Positions 33,700-47,121 of a stretch of DNA of 64,000 bases are shown here, in pieces. This DNA is from Cryptomeria japonica (Eukaryota; Streptophyta; Pinopsida; Cupressales; Cupressaceae), in the NCBI RefSeq assembly GCF_030272615.1, contig NC_081408.1, forward strand, positions 619,688,476 to 619,752,475, given 5' to 3'. The position numbers and the translations under genes were made by a program. Below the pieces are notes generated by a model that saw only the letters and a list, made by a program, of their open reading frames with translations, had not been told where the DNA came from and ran no database searches. Position 1 is the stretch's first letter. Every line of letters starts with the position of its first letter.

Positions 33700-36600
33700 T
33701 CAACATTGTAACTGGGTAGTTACAATTTGAAATAGATCCAACAAAATCAAGTTTATACTCTCCATAAACTTTTTACCATCTCTTATTGCTGTCTCTGTTC
33801 TCTTAACTGTACCGGTGAGATGCTGCAAGTGCTCTGCCGGTGTTTTATGTCCTTGTATTAGTGCCTTAGATACTTCCTTCCGCAGTGATGCTAGATAGTC
33901 CAATCTTGGACTTAGTTTTAATCTCAGATGCTTTTCCTTATTCACTATTCTCTCTTTTTCTCTTTCCAATTTAAGTAAATCTTCCTCAAATTTGTTATCT
34001 TCTGTTAAAAAACTGATAGTGTATCAGGTGAGTTGACAAAATTATCTGCAAGATTATTGAATTCATCCTGTACCTTTCTCATCTTCTTGTCTATATCTAC
34101 AGTCAAAAGGTTTGTCTTACAAGTGTCTTTGTACAGAGTCTTGTACTCTTTCAATAAATTACACAGCTCCGGTAGAAGTGTGTCAAAATCTCTATTACAC
34201 TTCTTTATTTGCTCATCAAAGAATTTCTACTTTATCCTTCAATGTCTCTTTCTTTATTTTCTCAATGTTTTCTGTGATATATTTACACAAGGTATCAAGT
34301 TTTCCTAAAGAATCTTTATTGTCTATATTACAGTTAGGAGCAATCACCTTCAAAATTGGTATGGTATCATCTATTGCCTTATAGGCTTGTGAGCTGCAGT
34401 CTGTTATCTTTTTAATTGAATCTAATAGTACCTCAGTCACATTAGTTGATTTGTAGCTTGATGATAAACCTATATTCTGAGTACTGCTAGTGGAAGTAAC
34501 CAAGCTTGTATTGACCTCTGGTAGTTCTATTTGTGTCTGTATTTCCTTAAGCAATGGTTTTTGTACTTCTCCAGTTGCTGGTGGCACTGTTTCCTTATGA
34601 ACCTATTCCTATTTCTATTGTTGTTCTTGTTCAGGAGCCTTTTGCTCTGTTTGTTGCATTGTCTCAGTTTGAGTCTCTACCTTTTGTTCTTTGTCATCTG
34701 CCGGTTTCTCCACTATGTTATCAGTTTGCTCAACTACTGGAGGCTCACTAGCCATGTCAGTCTTATCAGTTGTATCTTTGTCTACCACAATGTTGATCTT
34801 TTAAGTATCAACATCCACAGTATATAAGACTTCAGGATTAGGATTACCATCTTCTACATCCATACTTTCAGCTGCTGGTTGATCTTTTGTAGCCGTTGTT
34901 TTTGCCAGTGGAGTAATCAAAGGAGGTGGGGGTAAGTTGTCTTTAACCTTGATACTAGGTGGTCCACCAACTTTACCTTTACCCTTGTCTCTTTCTTTCT
35001 GATATACCTTTATAGGTTTGTGACTCATGGATTCTTCTTGTTTTTCTTTTTCTACTAGGAAAATGTCCCATGCATTTTTTGTCTCCTCAATCACCTCATT
35101 AACTCTTCCAACCATTAAAGAAATGTGCCGGTGTGCAGTAGAAAATACTGACCGGTTGGCTTGAGCAATTAAGTCATCAATTTCTTTGGGTGAATTCACC
35201 AGATATACAACAAGTAGCTTTTCAATCTTTATACTCTTGTCCAGTTCTATTACTACTTGTCTCCTTGCTTCCAGTCTATTAAATAGTTCATCTAGAACTT
35301 CATTTACTACTTTCATCAAAAATTTCTTATACATATCCATATGCAATATAACACTATTTTTCTACTTGTTCTTTTTCATCAGCTGTTAGAGTGTCATATA
35401 GTTTCTCTATATTCTTCAATTTGCCTTCCTTTGTAATTTCATTCAACAGTGTATCAAAAGGGGCCAAGTCCTTGTTTGTCCTCTTCTTCTTTTTAGGCGT
35501 CAGTTTCTTCTTCTTTGGTGCAGCCTTTCTTACCGGAGATCTCACTTCTTGTTATTTTTGTCTTGTCCTCCTAGGTGAGGGTGTGGTTGCCGGTGAGGGA
35601 TCTCTTTTCCTTACAACACTTTTGAAAGTTGCAGGCATGTCACTCTCCGAAGAAGTACCTACTGGTGATAGGTGAGTTTCAAGTTGTGGAGCTACTAACT
35701 CATCCTCTGTTATACCGGTTTGCTTTAACACATCTTCTTTAATAGCCTTTGCCTATCTGGAACCTTTTCTTACAACTACCTCAACCTTTTTCACTCTTTT
35801 CTTAGATTGTATTTGGCTTTCAATAGTTTTTGCACTACCAAATACTTCTTCCTTAGGTTCTTTAGGGGCTTCCAGAAGTGCTTTAGCATATGTTTCAATT
35901 ATATGATCATCTGTTTCATAGCCCATCTCTGTTACCCAAACTATCCTTGGGATGACTGCTTCCATCTAGATCTCATCCTTCTTGATTACAAAGCATATTT
36001 CATCCTTATATTTGTCAACAATATTTTGTGATAGTCAGATTCTTTTCTTCATTTTGACCTTTAGTGCTTGAAAGAAATCATGGATATTGTTTTCCTTATC
36101 TTCTCCCATATTATTGAATAGTTCTATTAATTGTTTGCCTACCGATATATCATATCCAAGTTCTTTGTAGCCTATACCGGGAACCTGTTTGGTTATATGT
36201 AGCATCAGACATACTAGCAGATTTCCAAAGCTGAAAGTTCCTTTCTTGTCCTTCTTAATCTTGCCTAAGTTTTCAATTAATTCATCCTTTAACCACTCAC
36301 ATACATCAATCTTTGCATTATCCGTGACCATATCATAAGCACTCTTAATGCATAAACTTGAAACTGAATTATGTCTATTTGCATGAGTAGCTTTATACCC
36401 TAATATCATGCTGATAAATCTCACATTAATGTCTATTACATCATTTACTCTTAAGGACCTTTTATCAGATGTGACACCAGTTAACTGAGTAACTAGGTCA
36501 TTGGATACCTTCTTAGTTTTGTCTGGCCTTTTACGGGTGGTCGGTAACCCTGTGACAGCTTTCACAACTTCCTTGGTAATTTTGTGAATTGCATCTAGCC

Positions 36601-36973
36601 AAAAAAATTCACCATGTACCCTTCTTAAGACTATCCTAATCACATCCTTGGGGAATTCAGGAATGCTAAGGATCTCTATAAATCCTAGGGTTTCAACGAT
36701 CTTATGATTATCTTTTACATTGCTGGATTCATCACGTATGATAGTTTTAAACATGGTTTTAATCTCTTCATCTCCTAGTTCCTCAATGTTATAGTGAATG
36801 TAAATTATGGGGTCTTCAGTATAAACAACTCCCTTAGGAATTTGAGAAAAAGAACCTAAGGTATCATCTTTCTTTGCTACCTCGGGAACTAATTGAAATA
36901 CAGGCCTAGGTCATTTTATAACTTTGACAATAGTAGGGTTTGCTATATATTCAATTGCAGAGGTGTATGCCAT
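33700..36973 (-). pseudogene. E5 ORF2 (unknown family, homologue of E3 ORF2)
   Basis: The start is taken at MAYTSAIEYIANPTIV (36973), in line with E3, although the frame is open upstream to 37114. The globular region (HKIVETLGFIEILSIPEF, RVHGEFFWLDAIHKITKE, VTGLPTTRKRPDKTKK, ANRHNSVSSLCIKSAYDM, KKGTFSFGNLLVCLMLHI) is followed by a Lys/Pro linker, a helical KNAWDIFLVEKEKQEE segment, Pro/Gln/Glu-rich linkers, TNVTEVLLDSIKKITDCS, and the C-terminal coil (LEREKERIVNKEK). About six stops. The match to E3 ORF2 spans the entire length, which shows that the reading frame was once real and selected. Confidence 0.78.
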
Positions 36974-37249
36974 GATAAAATACCTTTTACTGCCTTTAGG
37001 ATGCATGATTTCTTGAAGTGTTCTTGCCTCTTGCTCAAAATGCCTTAGCTCATAATCTTCACGCTCTTCATAGGTTTGAAATCCTGGTGAAATGAAATGG
37101 AGCCAAAACCTCAAATTTATAGTGTCTTTTTGCCATCTACCACATTAAATGCATGCCGGTTAAGTATTCACTTAACATTGTCTGCCAGTAACAAGTAATT
37201 TCCAACTTCTTATCTCTAATTGAGGGAATAATAGCACATGTGTCATTAG

Positions 37250-38417
37250 ATTGCCAAACCCTCAAGGAAAATTTCTTCAATTAGATGAAGAACTTCCTGC
37301 TAGTGGAGCACTGCTCTATCCTACCCGTGGAGCATCACTCTATCCTGTCAGTGAAGCATTGACTAGTTCTACCAGTGGAGAAGCATTCCCAATATTTAGA
37401 TCAGCTTTTCTAATCCATTGTTTTGAGAATTCTTCCTTAACCTCTTCAACTTTTTCTTTACCCTTCAAGCTAGAGGTTTTGTTGTCTACCGGTCATCCTT
37501 TACTTCTACAGAATTTTGTTACATGCATAACAAGTTACATTATTCTTCTGAATAGCTTTCCCATAACCTATGCCGGTTTGTGTTCTTCATTGATTAGATA
37601 AATGTCCAAATCTTCCATAAACATAACATCTCACATTCATACTGCAATTTTCAGAGTTATGACCAACTTTGTTGCATTTTGAACATTGACCGGTGGGTGT
37701 GTTGATATTTTGATAATTTCTAGATCTACATTCATTTGCTTTATGACCATACTTATTACAGTTAAAGCATTTTCCATTGAATTTATAAGCATTGGGTTGC
37801 CTTACCGGTTTGCTGTGATCCTGAGTATTTGCAATACCAGAGCTTTCACCAACTTCAAAGCCAATTCTAGAAGTGTCACCTTTAGGTTTTTGATTCTTTA
37901 GCAAGGTGCCAAGTTCCTCTGAGCTTTTCTTGAATTTTTATTTATGTTGATTTGCAGTTTCTAGTTTTCTTTCTAAGACCTCTTTCTGTCTCATTAGTTC
38001 AATGAAGTCATTCTGATTGTGCATTAGATTTGTCTTCAACATGTCATTTTCATAGCTAAGTCTTGTGTTCTCATTTTCTGCATCACTTAGTCTTCTGGTC
38101 AATTCTTCTTCATTCTTCTTCCTATCCTCAATTTCTTTACAAAATCTCATAGTCATATCCTAAATCTCATTCTTTGTTGTCATGTTCTCTTGTTTCAGCT
38201 TGCTTATCATATCATTATGTGATTCCTTTTCATCATTCTCATTTTGCAATTTTTCATAAAGTTCTCTTCTCTTATTTCATGCAACAGTAAGATTCTCTTA
38301 AAGTGCCTAGATGATATTCTGAGCTGCCCTTAAATCATCTTCTAGTTTGATATTTTTCAATTTCTCTGCATCATAGTCTGAGAGAGCTCCTTCAAGTTGC
38401 TTCATCAGATTTTCCAT
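37250..38417 (-). pseudogene. E5 ORF1: coiled-coil, multi-CCHC gag-like protein
   Basis: It begins MENLMKQLEGALSDYDAEK at 38417. The coiled coil (RKKNEEELTRRLSDAENEN, YENDMLKTNLMHNQND) leads to LGTLLKNQKPKGDTSRIGFE and knuckles CFNCNKYGHKANEC, CSKCNKVGHNSENC, CYVYGRFGHLSNQ (one Cys lost) and a partial CYACNK. Several stops. It has the same architecture as E3 ORF1 and the C-terminal part of E8 gag. Confidence 0.75.
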
Positions 38418-38474
38418 CTTTATCGATGTCAAGATCTTCCTCAAGTTGTTAGGCTTCTGAAAATAGAGGACCAA

Positions 38475-38488
38475 GCTCTGATACCAAT
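38475..38488 (-). promoter_or_regulatory. E5 primer-binding site (tRNA-iMet)
   Basis: The sense sequence ATTGGTATCAGAGC directly follows the LTR end TTTCTAACA. Confidence 0.92.
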
Positions 38489-39281
38489 TGTTAGAAATCC
38501 CACAGATACTGAGAGGGGGGCTGAATTAGTATCTAACCGGTAACAAGTATTTCTTAACTTAAAATATGCAGAACATATTAAAACAGTGTACCGGTATGCA
38601 AGAAATAATGTAATAAACAGAATTAAGAACATCCACATGAAAAACACACCATAACACAAGGATTTAATGAGGAAACCTAGTGTGGGAAAAACCTCGGTGG
38701 GATTTGTGACCCACAATATTCACTTACTGACCAATAAGAGAATATTACTTACAAGAGGGGCCTGGACATGCAGGAAGGCCAATTGCCTAGAGCTCACTGC
38801 TCAATGGGAAGTCTCACTGACTTACAATGTGGATTTATACAAATCCAATATCTTGTACTGCTTTACAATAGCATCTATAATGCCCAATTCAGTACCGGTT
38901 GCTTCTTTGCTTCTTACATAAACTCTTCAACCTATATTTTGCATACATCACTTACTTTTCTTACTTCCTTACTTACAAAATGTCTACAATGATCTCTTTT
39001 ATATATAAGAGTCATTTTACAACATGCCAAGTCGGCTTACAAAGTTTTTACAATAATAAACAAAATATAATATAACAAAATCCTGTCGGCTTCTGTGCCA
39101 GTATACTTCCTTTCTTTGTGCTAGTGCCAAGGTCTTGAGTGCCAGTGTAGAGTGTGATCTGCTGATGCTGGTGCACTTGTCGGTGTAATGCCTTGCTAGT
39201 GCCATAGGATTGCAAGGTTGCCATCAATGACAAAACCTTCAATCACCTACAATGTCTTATTGGAGTGTGCATATGCCAACA
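38489..39281 (-). repeat. E5 5' LTR
   Basis: The LTR is 793 bp and contains the U5 hairpin GATACTGA/TTAGTATC (38505-38533, plus strand) and the conserved R-region block at about 38755-38820. Confidence 0.9.
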
Positions 39282-40050
39282 GTAACAGGGTTCAACAAGG
39301 TTTCATATGTTCAAAGTTTATGCCGACAATAGACTTCACCGACTGACACCGATAGTCACTACAAGGTTTATTCACATCAAAATCCAGTTACACCAGCAAC
39401 ATATTATACTGGCAGTCCAAGCCGACTTGGAAATAATATTGTTTATGCAAAATGTAATGTAATATTATATTTGTATGACCCACATGATGTATTATAAAGA
39501 CTCATATATGTATGAGATCTTGTAGGTCATTTTGTGAGTAGGAATATGATATGTTAAGTTATGTAAGGAAGCGGTAATATGTGACAGGTTATGTTAGCGA
39601 ATAATTGTATATGCACTTTCATGTATTTATCTTGAGAGTGAATAAGAAGCAGAGCAGAGCGAAGCAAGGTTTTGGCAGAGGTATCTGATAGAGCTTAAAC
39701 TAGTACTGAATCTAGCATTGCAAATGCTATTTTGAAGTAGTACATTGTTATTGGATTTAACCATCTAGCTGTAGTCAATGGGAATACTTTTTGTGTTGAG
39801 CAATTAGCTCTAGATATTTGTCCTTCCTGCCCCTATTTTACTAAGTAATATTTATTCATATTGGCCAGTGAGTAAATATTGTGGGTCACAAATACCATCG
39901 AGGTTTTTCTCTTACACGGTTTCCTCACCAAAAATATCTATGTTATGGTGTGCATTGATGCTCATTCTTTTGTTTCTCTTTACCACATTATTATTTTCTT
40001 ACCGGTATATTAATTTGGGTTGTAAAGTTGCAAATAAGTTTAAATCTTTC
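39282..40050 (+). repeat. E3 3' LTR, unit 1, second part
   Basis: It resumes GTAACAGGGTTCAACAAGG, matching 46331-47121, and is cut at TCTTTC (40050) by the unit-1 copy of E4. Confidence 0.88.
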
Positions 40051-41994
40051 TGTTGTTCTCAAATTCTGATTCCCTTTTTGTCCCCTATAAGAAATTAATA
40101 ACTTTGTCTGCAAATAGAGAGATTAAGGAAAAAGAACCTCAGAGCAACATATGACAAGGTTTTAAGAACATTCTACACTTTGAACTTATCCAAAGTTCAG
40201 GTGGGTATACCTCTTGTGAATGAATTCACACTTTTAAAATAGATCCACAGTAAACCAGTCCAAAACCAATGAATCCTATTGCCTTAACACAAACTAAAAT
40301 AATGAACTAAAGCTTATGCTCATGTTCAGTATTGATCTACAAGAAATGTAGAAAGATAGCTACAACTGATACCAGTGCCTTGTCTAGGCTATAGAGTCAT
40401 CTAAGTTAAACAAGGATTTCACAATTAAACATCTCCATACATCTAATCACCTCAGCTTCTATCAAATCCATACATGTCTGACATATATAAGAGTTTTTCC
40501 TTATTGGACTAGATAGTGTTCATCAAATTCAAAGTCTCCAACAAAGTAACCTACTGACAGAGATATTTCCTGCATATTTAATTTCCCTCCTAAAGAGAAA
40601 AGCTAAGAAACACATCTATTAAAGACTGCATTACAATCCATGTTCAAATGAATAACCCTAGATTACCCAAATTGAAACCAGTAAATTATTGAAAGAAAAC
40701 CAGAAAACACAAATTCTAAGCTCGAAAGTTCATGGTTTGTATATTGATATTAAATTTTGAAAGGATTACAAAACTTAGAATATTCTCTATAAAACTAGAA
40801 AATCCCAGATATATTTCTGCAGAGTTTCTTTACAAATTCTTGTAATCATTTTTTACTAGTCCTGGTATCCATTTATAATAGCATGGATAAATACAAGCTT
40901 TAGACCTTTTCAAAAGGTTTGTTACAACAAACTTCTTGTTTGAACAAGAAGTATCAAATCTTTTCCACTTTCTAACAACCCCTTTCCCGCGGTTGTCATT
41001 CTGTAGCTTCTTCTTGAACCTCCACATCCAGCACAGTATATTTTCTTTTCCACTCTTGGTACACATCATCAGTAGGCCATGAGTGATTAAAAGCTTTCCC
41101 TTTTGTCTTGGCTAATCTCTTCCAAGAGTTCCTCATTTTATTTACCTCTGTATTTAGGAAACCATAGTGTGATTTAATCTTTTCTATCTCCTCAATTGTT
41201 CTGACAAATAGGGAGGTATCATCTATGCTAATGATTCCCTTTATTCTTAATGATAGGATGGCTTCTAATTCATTAAGCCATACTTGTTTGTTGTGATGGG
41301 AGGAGCTTTCAAATAGCTAATCTTCCTTTTTTCTTCTTGATTAGCTGCTTCTAATTTAGCCTTTTCTAATTCCATTTATAAATCTTCCTTCTCTTTTCTC
41401 ATCCTCTTCATCTCCCTTTCATTTGCTGAAAGCCTATGAGAGATCTCCACTGTAGTCTTAGATCCAGAACCATCTTCCATGCATTTTTGCTTTCCTTTAT
41501 CGACATCATTTCTAGCAGGTTGTGGGTCACTAAGAACTTCCTTACTTGGTTGGGCTACTAACTTATATGCTGGTTTGGCCTTGGGAATTAGGATTTCTCT
41601 AATCACAAAACCTTCATCTTCACTCTTAGCCTTTTCTTGGGCAAGCAACTCGAGGTCAACAACTTGTCTTAGGTGTCTATCTCTCTCCATCAACTTTGCT
41701 TTTACTTCTCTCTCCTTATTTGCTTCTTTTTGTGCTCTTAAGGAGATCAAATGACGGACTCTTCTATTCAGGTCCTCTATCTCCTAGGATACTTTATCTT
41801 CATCAGGGAAGATTTCTTTAGAGTCTGAGATATTGACTTGATAATATCAATTAAACTGATGTTTCCATCAATTGTTCTAGGTACAGAATCTCTAACTATG
41901 TTTGAAGTAGTTCTATCTTTCCCAAAAAAACTTGCATGGGATAACCTTTGATTTGAAAAATGGACATCTTCTACATTCCCAAATACATTCTACT
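40051..41994 (-). mobile_element. E4 copy, unit 1 (truncated by duplication breakpoint)
   Basis: Positions 40051-41294 match 47122-48363 closely, inserted at the same LTR position (preceded by CTTTC). From about 41295 to 41994 the sequence differs from the unit-2 copy and encodes, on the minus strand, a charged coiled-coil region (41376-41750, ERDRHLRQVVDLELLAQEK). It ends at the duplication joint. The difference may be a deletion in unit 2 or gene conversion. Confidence 0.7.
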
Positions 41995-43055
41995 TGGTCC
42001 ACCTCAAAATGCAATCCCCCCCTCCCCCGCGTTACATTAAATGTCGACTGCGTGATCACTTTGCGGCCATTAACATCATTCGACCATTCCACCATTATCC
42101 CTCCTTCCCTGCATAACACATAAACGCTAACCCAATTGGCGTTAGGGTAGAAATCAAGAAGGTAAGAAGTTTTAAAAAAAAAAGGAAAGAGAGGAAAGAT
42201 TTAATAAGCAACCCTAACCCTATTTCGGGATTAGGGTTTGCTCAGTCTTGAGGGAATGAGTTAATAGATTGTTATGAATTAATAATAATTAACTCAACCC
42301 TAAATTTGGGTTGATAATTAAACATCATTCATATATATATATATATATATATATCTTAAACTTGGAATTTAATGCCTCCCAATATGGATATATTAATTCA
42401 CAATAATTGATTTAATTTTTATAACTAGGGTTATTATATAGTTAATGTTCATATTTAATTAAATATGGGCGTTAAGTTAAAATTTAATTTGGGAAATTAT
42501 TATTAATGAATAATAATAATTGTTTTACGTGAAATCTAGACTATGAGGTCAATATTGGCCAAATTATTTAATAGTTGAAATTTGAAGGTCTAGGGGGATT
42601 TAAAATTGCCTATAGTATAAATTATATTTATTTGGTAAATAACATTATTGAATTTGTTAACTTTATTGGTTATATTTAAATAATGAATTTACATGTGCCC
42701 AATTAATTAATTTTAATTCAAGATAACATTATCTTTAATTTAATTAACCTGGAATAATTTTAATACAATCGAGATATTTAAATGTCTCTCGACTTTAATT
42801 AATAGAGAATTAATTAGGTTGATTAAATTAATTGATTATTTGTGATGACCCTCTTAGGGAATTATTAGTCTTCATTAACTATTGTCGACCTATTGATTGA
42901 GTTAATTATTCCAAGTTTAGTGAACAATTCTATTTACATCTTAGTTAAGACAAAACTTATTGATTTCAGATTAGATGTAGATTATTTTATGAGTTTATGT
43001 TGTCCAAAAAAAAAATTTGTTATTCCATTTTTTGCCCAAAAGTTTGGGCATGACA
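41995..43055 (+). mobile_element. E6 tail, unit 2
   Basis: This is a copy of 28272-29330, ending GGGCATGACA and followed by the AACAT duplication (43056-43060) and ORF2. It carries a TA repeat near 42330-42354. Confidence 0.82.
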
Positions 43056-43060
43056 AACAT

Positions 43061-46000
43061 GTTCATGAATGTTATTACTAACATCCAAGGTATAGTCAAA
43101 CCGAAACACAAGATTTTTGAAGATTTAGGGTTCACTGACATCCTTCACATGCCTGAATTTTCAGATAAGATTGTCCATTATGTTCTTAGCAGAGTTCATG
43201 GTGAATTTTTGTGGCTAGATTTAGTTTTCAAAATCACTAAGGATACAATTAAGGTTGTTACTGGTTTACCTTCTATTGGCACTAGGCCTGATAAGAAAAA
43301 TAAAATTCCAAACAAAGAGGTTATGAACTTAACCGGCACAACATAAGATAATAGATCACTTAGGGTTAGTGATATAACTGATAACAATGTTAAATATGCA
43401 AGTATGGTTATTGGATACAAAGTTGCTCATACTAATAGGCTGAATAATATTTCAAGTTAATGCATTCATAGTTCTTATGAGATGATTATGAATAATGCTA
43501 AAATTGACATCTGTGAATGGTTGAAGGATCAACTTTTAGAAAATTTGGATAAAATTAAAGGTGATAAGAAGGGAACTTTCAAGTTTGGGAATTTGATTGT
43601 ATCCTTAATACTATATTTCTCAAAGGAGATTCCCAGTATTGGACACAAGGACTTTGCCCATGATATTTATGTTGGAAAACAGATTAAGGAGAAATTACAG
43701 GCATAGGTTCAGATGGTGACAAACAAGTAAAAGATTACTTCAAGGACTTTCAAGATAAAATGAGGCAAAGGGAAAGGATTCCCCAAAGCATTGTTGACAA
43801 ATGTGACAAATAGAAATGCTTTGTGATTAAAAGAGATGAAGTATGGATGGAGGCAGTTAGACCTCGAACTATCTAAATAACAGAGATGGGTTATCAAGTG
43901 GACTCACACATCTTGGAATCTTATGCCAAGATACTCCTAGATGCTCCACCAGAACCAATAGAAAAAATCTTTGGTAATGTTGAAACTATAGAAAGTGATG
44001 TTACTATGTAGAAGCAGAGGAGGAAAAGAGAAAAAGTAATAAAAGATGTTTCAAAGTTTGTTGAAGTTGTTAAGAAGGGCTTGTTAAAACTTGATCTGGT
44101 GAAAGGTGTTGCTGAACAAGAAAGAAAATTAGAACATGAACCGGTAGCACATATTTCTCCTATGGCCACCTCATCTAATTCTGACAGTGATAATGGTGTT
44201 GAATTCAAAACGGTGGAAAGAAAGAAAAGAAAACCCTCACCAGCACCTTCTCCATCACCGAAGAAATCAAGAACACTTAGAAAGAAATAACATGTTGTGA
44301 GAGAGCCCAGTGGTCAGAAGAAGAATTTCACACCAAAGAAGAAACAAAAGCGAAAGGCACCTGATAATATTTCACTCAGGAAGGAAATCTTAGTAATGTT
44401 AGTAAGTTCTATCATTCTTTTAAGGATTTAGATAAGGATACCATTGAGGAGAGCATTATTTTGTATCTGGATATATATAAGAAGGTTCTTATTGAGGTTA
44501 TAGATGTTATTCCTAATGATTTATACTTGAGACTTAAAGCAAAGAGATTGCCCATTATGGAGTTAGATAAGAAACTAAAGGTTGAGGCACTGTTAGCAGT
44601 TCATCCCGTTAATTCTAAGTAAGAAATAGATGATTTAATATCTGAAGCTAACAAGACTATTTTTGTGAGTGGTCACCAGCAAGTTAGTCTTATGGATGAC
44701 AGAATAAAAGAGATTATAGATGAAACAACTGATAAGTGGGATATATTCTTTGTTGAGAAGGAGAAGAGAGAAGAGAAAGATAGATAGAAAGTTGATATAA
44801 CCTTTACTAAAGTATATCAAAAAATAGACAAGGGTAAGAGTAAGGTTGGAAATATACCTGACATCATAGTTAAGGACAAATTACCTCCACCATCACAGGA
44901 CACCCCACCGGTAGTATCAGAGGCACCGATAGAAATGGAAAATAAGCCTGAAAAGAAATCAGAGGAATTGAAAGGAGATAAAATTGATCCTAAGTCAAAT
45001 ATTCTATTCAAAATGAATGTTGACACTTAGGATATCAATATTGTAATGGATAAGGAAAATGCAGAGGAAAAGAAATATGAAGCTATATATGTTGAGAACA
45101 CTGAATCACTAGTCAAGAATGTTGACACTCGGCATAATATTGAGATACCGACAGAAGCAGAAAAAGAATAGGAACAGACACAATCAGAACCAACAAAGAA
45201 CAAGAATGAAAATAAGAGTGAAAATGAGGAGGAGAAAGTGGATAAAGAAGAGGTTAAGGTAACTGAACAGGTATCTAGAGAAGAGAAGAAAATTCTTGCA
45301 GAACCTAACACTTCTCCCAGTACTTCTACTGTAGATTACAGACCAACAAATGTCACTGGTGTATTATTAGATTCCATAAAGATGATAATAGAATGCAATG
45401 CCTTAGCATTTAAGGCTATTGATGATTCTTTACCAATTTTGCAGATGATTGTACTGATGTGCAAGGTTGATCACATTGTTGGATCTCTAGGTAAATTGGA
45501 CACATTGTCCAAATTCATTTCTTCTAACATTCAGACTGTAGATAAGATTAATGAGGAAAATATTCAAAAAAGAGTTAATAAGGAGAAGGATTAATTCTTT
45601 GAAAAAACAATAAAGGACTGTACATGATAGATTGATTCATTGTTACCAGCACTAAATTCCACCATTCTGGAATACAAGGAATTGTACAGGGAAGCCTACA
45701 AACCTCACCATCTAATAGAAGATATTGATGACATTGCTGACAATATGATTGGTTCTTTGGAAGTCAGATCAATTTTGGATCAAAAGATGGCTATTTATGA
45801 AGAAAAGATTGAGAAATTGGAAAGAGAGAAAGCAAGGTTGAAGATGAAAACCTGGGAGTTAAAGAACAAACTTGGTCCTAGTTTGGATAATTTGATAACA
45901 AACTGGAATGAGCTATCTAAGGCAACTCTTCAAGGGGACAGATCACCGAAGCAATATATCCATTATCTCATCAGGATGATCCAACAGACAGAGACTGTAA

Positions 46001-46100
46001 TTTCTAACAGTACAAATTTTTTTTAAAGTGTTAACATGGTTCTGGCAGACATTTTTCATATTGTACATAACCGACTACAAGTTTCTAGGTAATTTTTGAA
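43061..46100 (+). pseudogene. E3 ORF2, main part, unit 2
   Basis: This is a duplicate of 29336-32423 with the same domain order (KFGNLIVSLILYFSKE, PSPAPSPSPKKSRTLRKK, KKREEKDR-type helix, GVLLDSIKMIIECNALA, coiled coil). Unlike unit 1 it also has frameshifts, near 43700-44080 and after 44360 where a short deletion removes the segment around NISLVVINEI, and another small deletion near 45730. It is more decayed than unit 1. Confidence 0.75.
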
Positions 46101-46136
46101 TTTTTTATTCTTTTGATATCCTTTGTCATTGATGTC

Positions 46137-46278
46137 AAAGGGGGAGTGGTGTAATGAGAAAAATATACATAAGGGATCACTTTCTTAGGGGGAGCACTCT
46201 TAGTTTTTGGACTTCAAATTTTTGATATCAGTTTGATTTTTTCTCATGAGTGTTGCCATCAATGCCAAAGGGGGAGAT
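46137..46278 (+). promoter_or_regulatory. E3 double polypurine tract (unit 2)
   Basis: Tracts at 46137-46146 and 46267-46278, as in unit 1. Confidence 0.72.
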
Positions 46279-47121
46279 TGTTGGCATTATACACTTAAAT
46301 GAGAATAGTTGATGTTGTCATTGATGGCAACCAACTGGTAATAGGGTTCAACAAGGTTTCACAGGTTCAAAGGTTATGCCGACAATAGACTTCACCTACT
46401 GGCACCGATAGTCATTACAAGGTTTATTCACATGGGAATCCAGTTACACCCGCAACAGATTATACCGGCAGTCCAAGCCGACTTGGAAATAATATTGTTT
46501 ATGCAAAATGTATTGTAATGTAATAGTATATTTGTATGACCCACATGATGTATTATAAAGTCTCATATATGTATGAGACCTTGTAGGTCATTTTGTGTGT
46601 AAGAATATGATATGTTAGGTAATGTAAGGAAGTGGTAATATGTGATAGGTTATGTTAGCGAATAATTTTATATGCACTTTCATGTATTTAACTTGAGAGT
46701 GAATAAGAAGTAGAGTAAACCGAAGCAAGTTTTTGGCAGAGGTATCTGACAGAGCTTAAACCGGTACTGAATCTAGCATTACAGATGCTATTTTGAAGTA
46801 GTACACCATTATTATATTTAACCATCCAGTTGTAGTCAATGAGAATACTTTTTGTGTTGAGCAATTAGCTCTAGGCAGTTGTCCTTCCTGCATGTGCAGG
46901 CCCCTATTGTACTAAGTAATATTTATTCATATTGGCCAGTGAGTAAATATTATGGGTCACAAATACCACCGAGGTTTTTCTCTTACAAGGTTTCCTCAGC
47001 AAAAATATCTATGTTATGGTGTGCATTGATGCTCGTTCTTTTGTTTCTCTTTACTGCATTATTATTTTCTTACCGGTATATCAATTTGGGTTGTAAAGTT
47101 GCAAATAAGTTTAAGTCTTTC
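46279..47121 (+). repeat. E3 3' LTR, unit 2, first part
   Basis: It starts TGTTGGCATTATACAC and is the cleanest copy of this LTR, interrupted only at CTTTC (47117-47121) by E4. The last 67 bp are at 53358-53424. Confidence 0.9.

Larger units (their letters stand above)
32675..39281 (-). mobile_element. E5: second non-autonomous ORF1/ORF2 element
   Basis: The element is 6.6 kb with LTRs 32675-33498 and 38489-39281, an exact iMet-type primer site (38475-38488), ORF1 with coiled coil and CCHC units, ORF2 homologous to that of E3, and a purine tract (33499-33512). The flanks ATAAC and GTAAC are a TSD with one change. It inserted into the unit-1 3' LTR of E3 after the duplication. No enzyme domains are present. 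Confidence 0.85.
28272..41994. repeat. Tandem segmental duplication, unit 1
   Basis: Sequence from 28272 (TGGTCCACCTC) restarts at 41995. Unit 1 holds the E6 tail, ORF2, the 3' LTR of E3 (with E5 inserted later) and the first 1.9 kb of E4. Unit 2 starts at 41995. By eye the units differ by roughly 5%. E5 is absent from unit 2, so it arrived afterwards. Confidence 0.82.

Noticed and set aside
40051-41994. An independent second insertion of E4
   Set aside because: It sits at exactly the same LTR position as the other copy and its surroundings are also duplicated, so segmental duplication is simpler.
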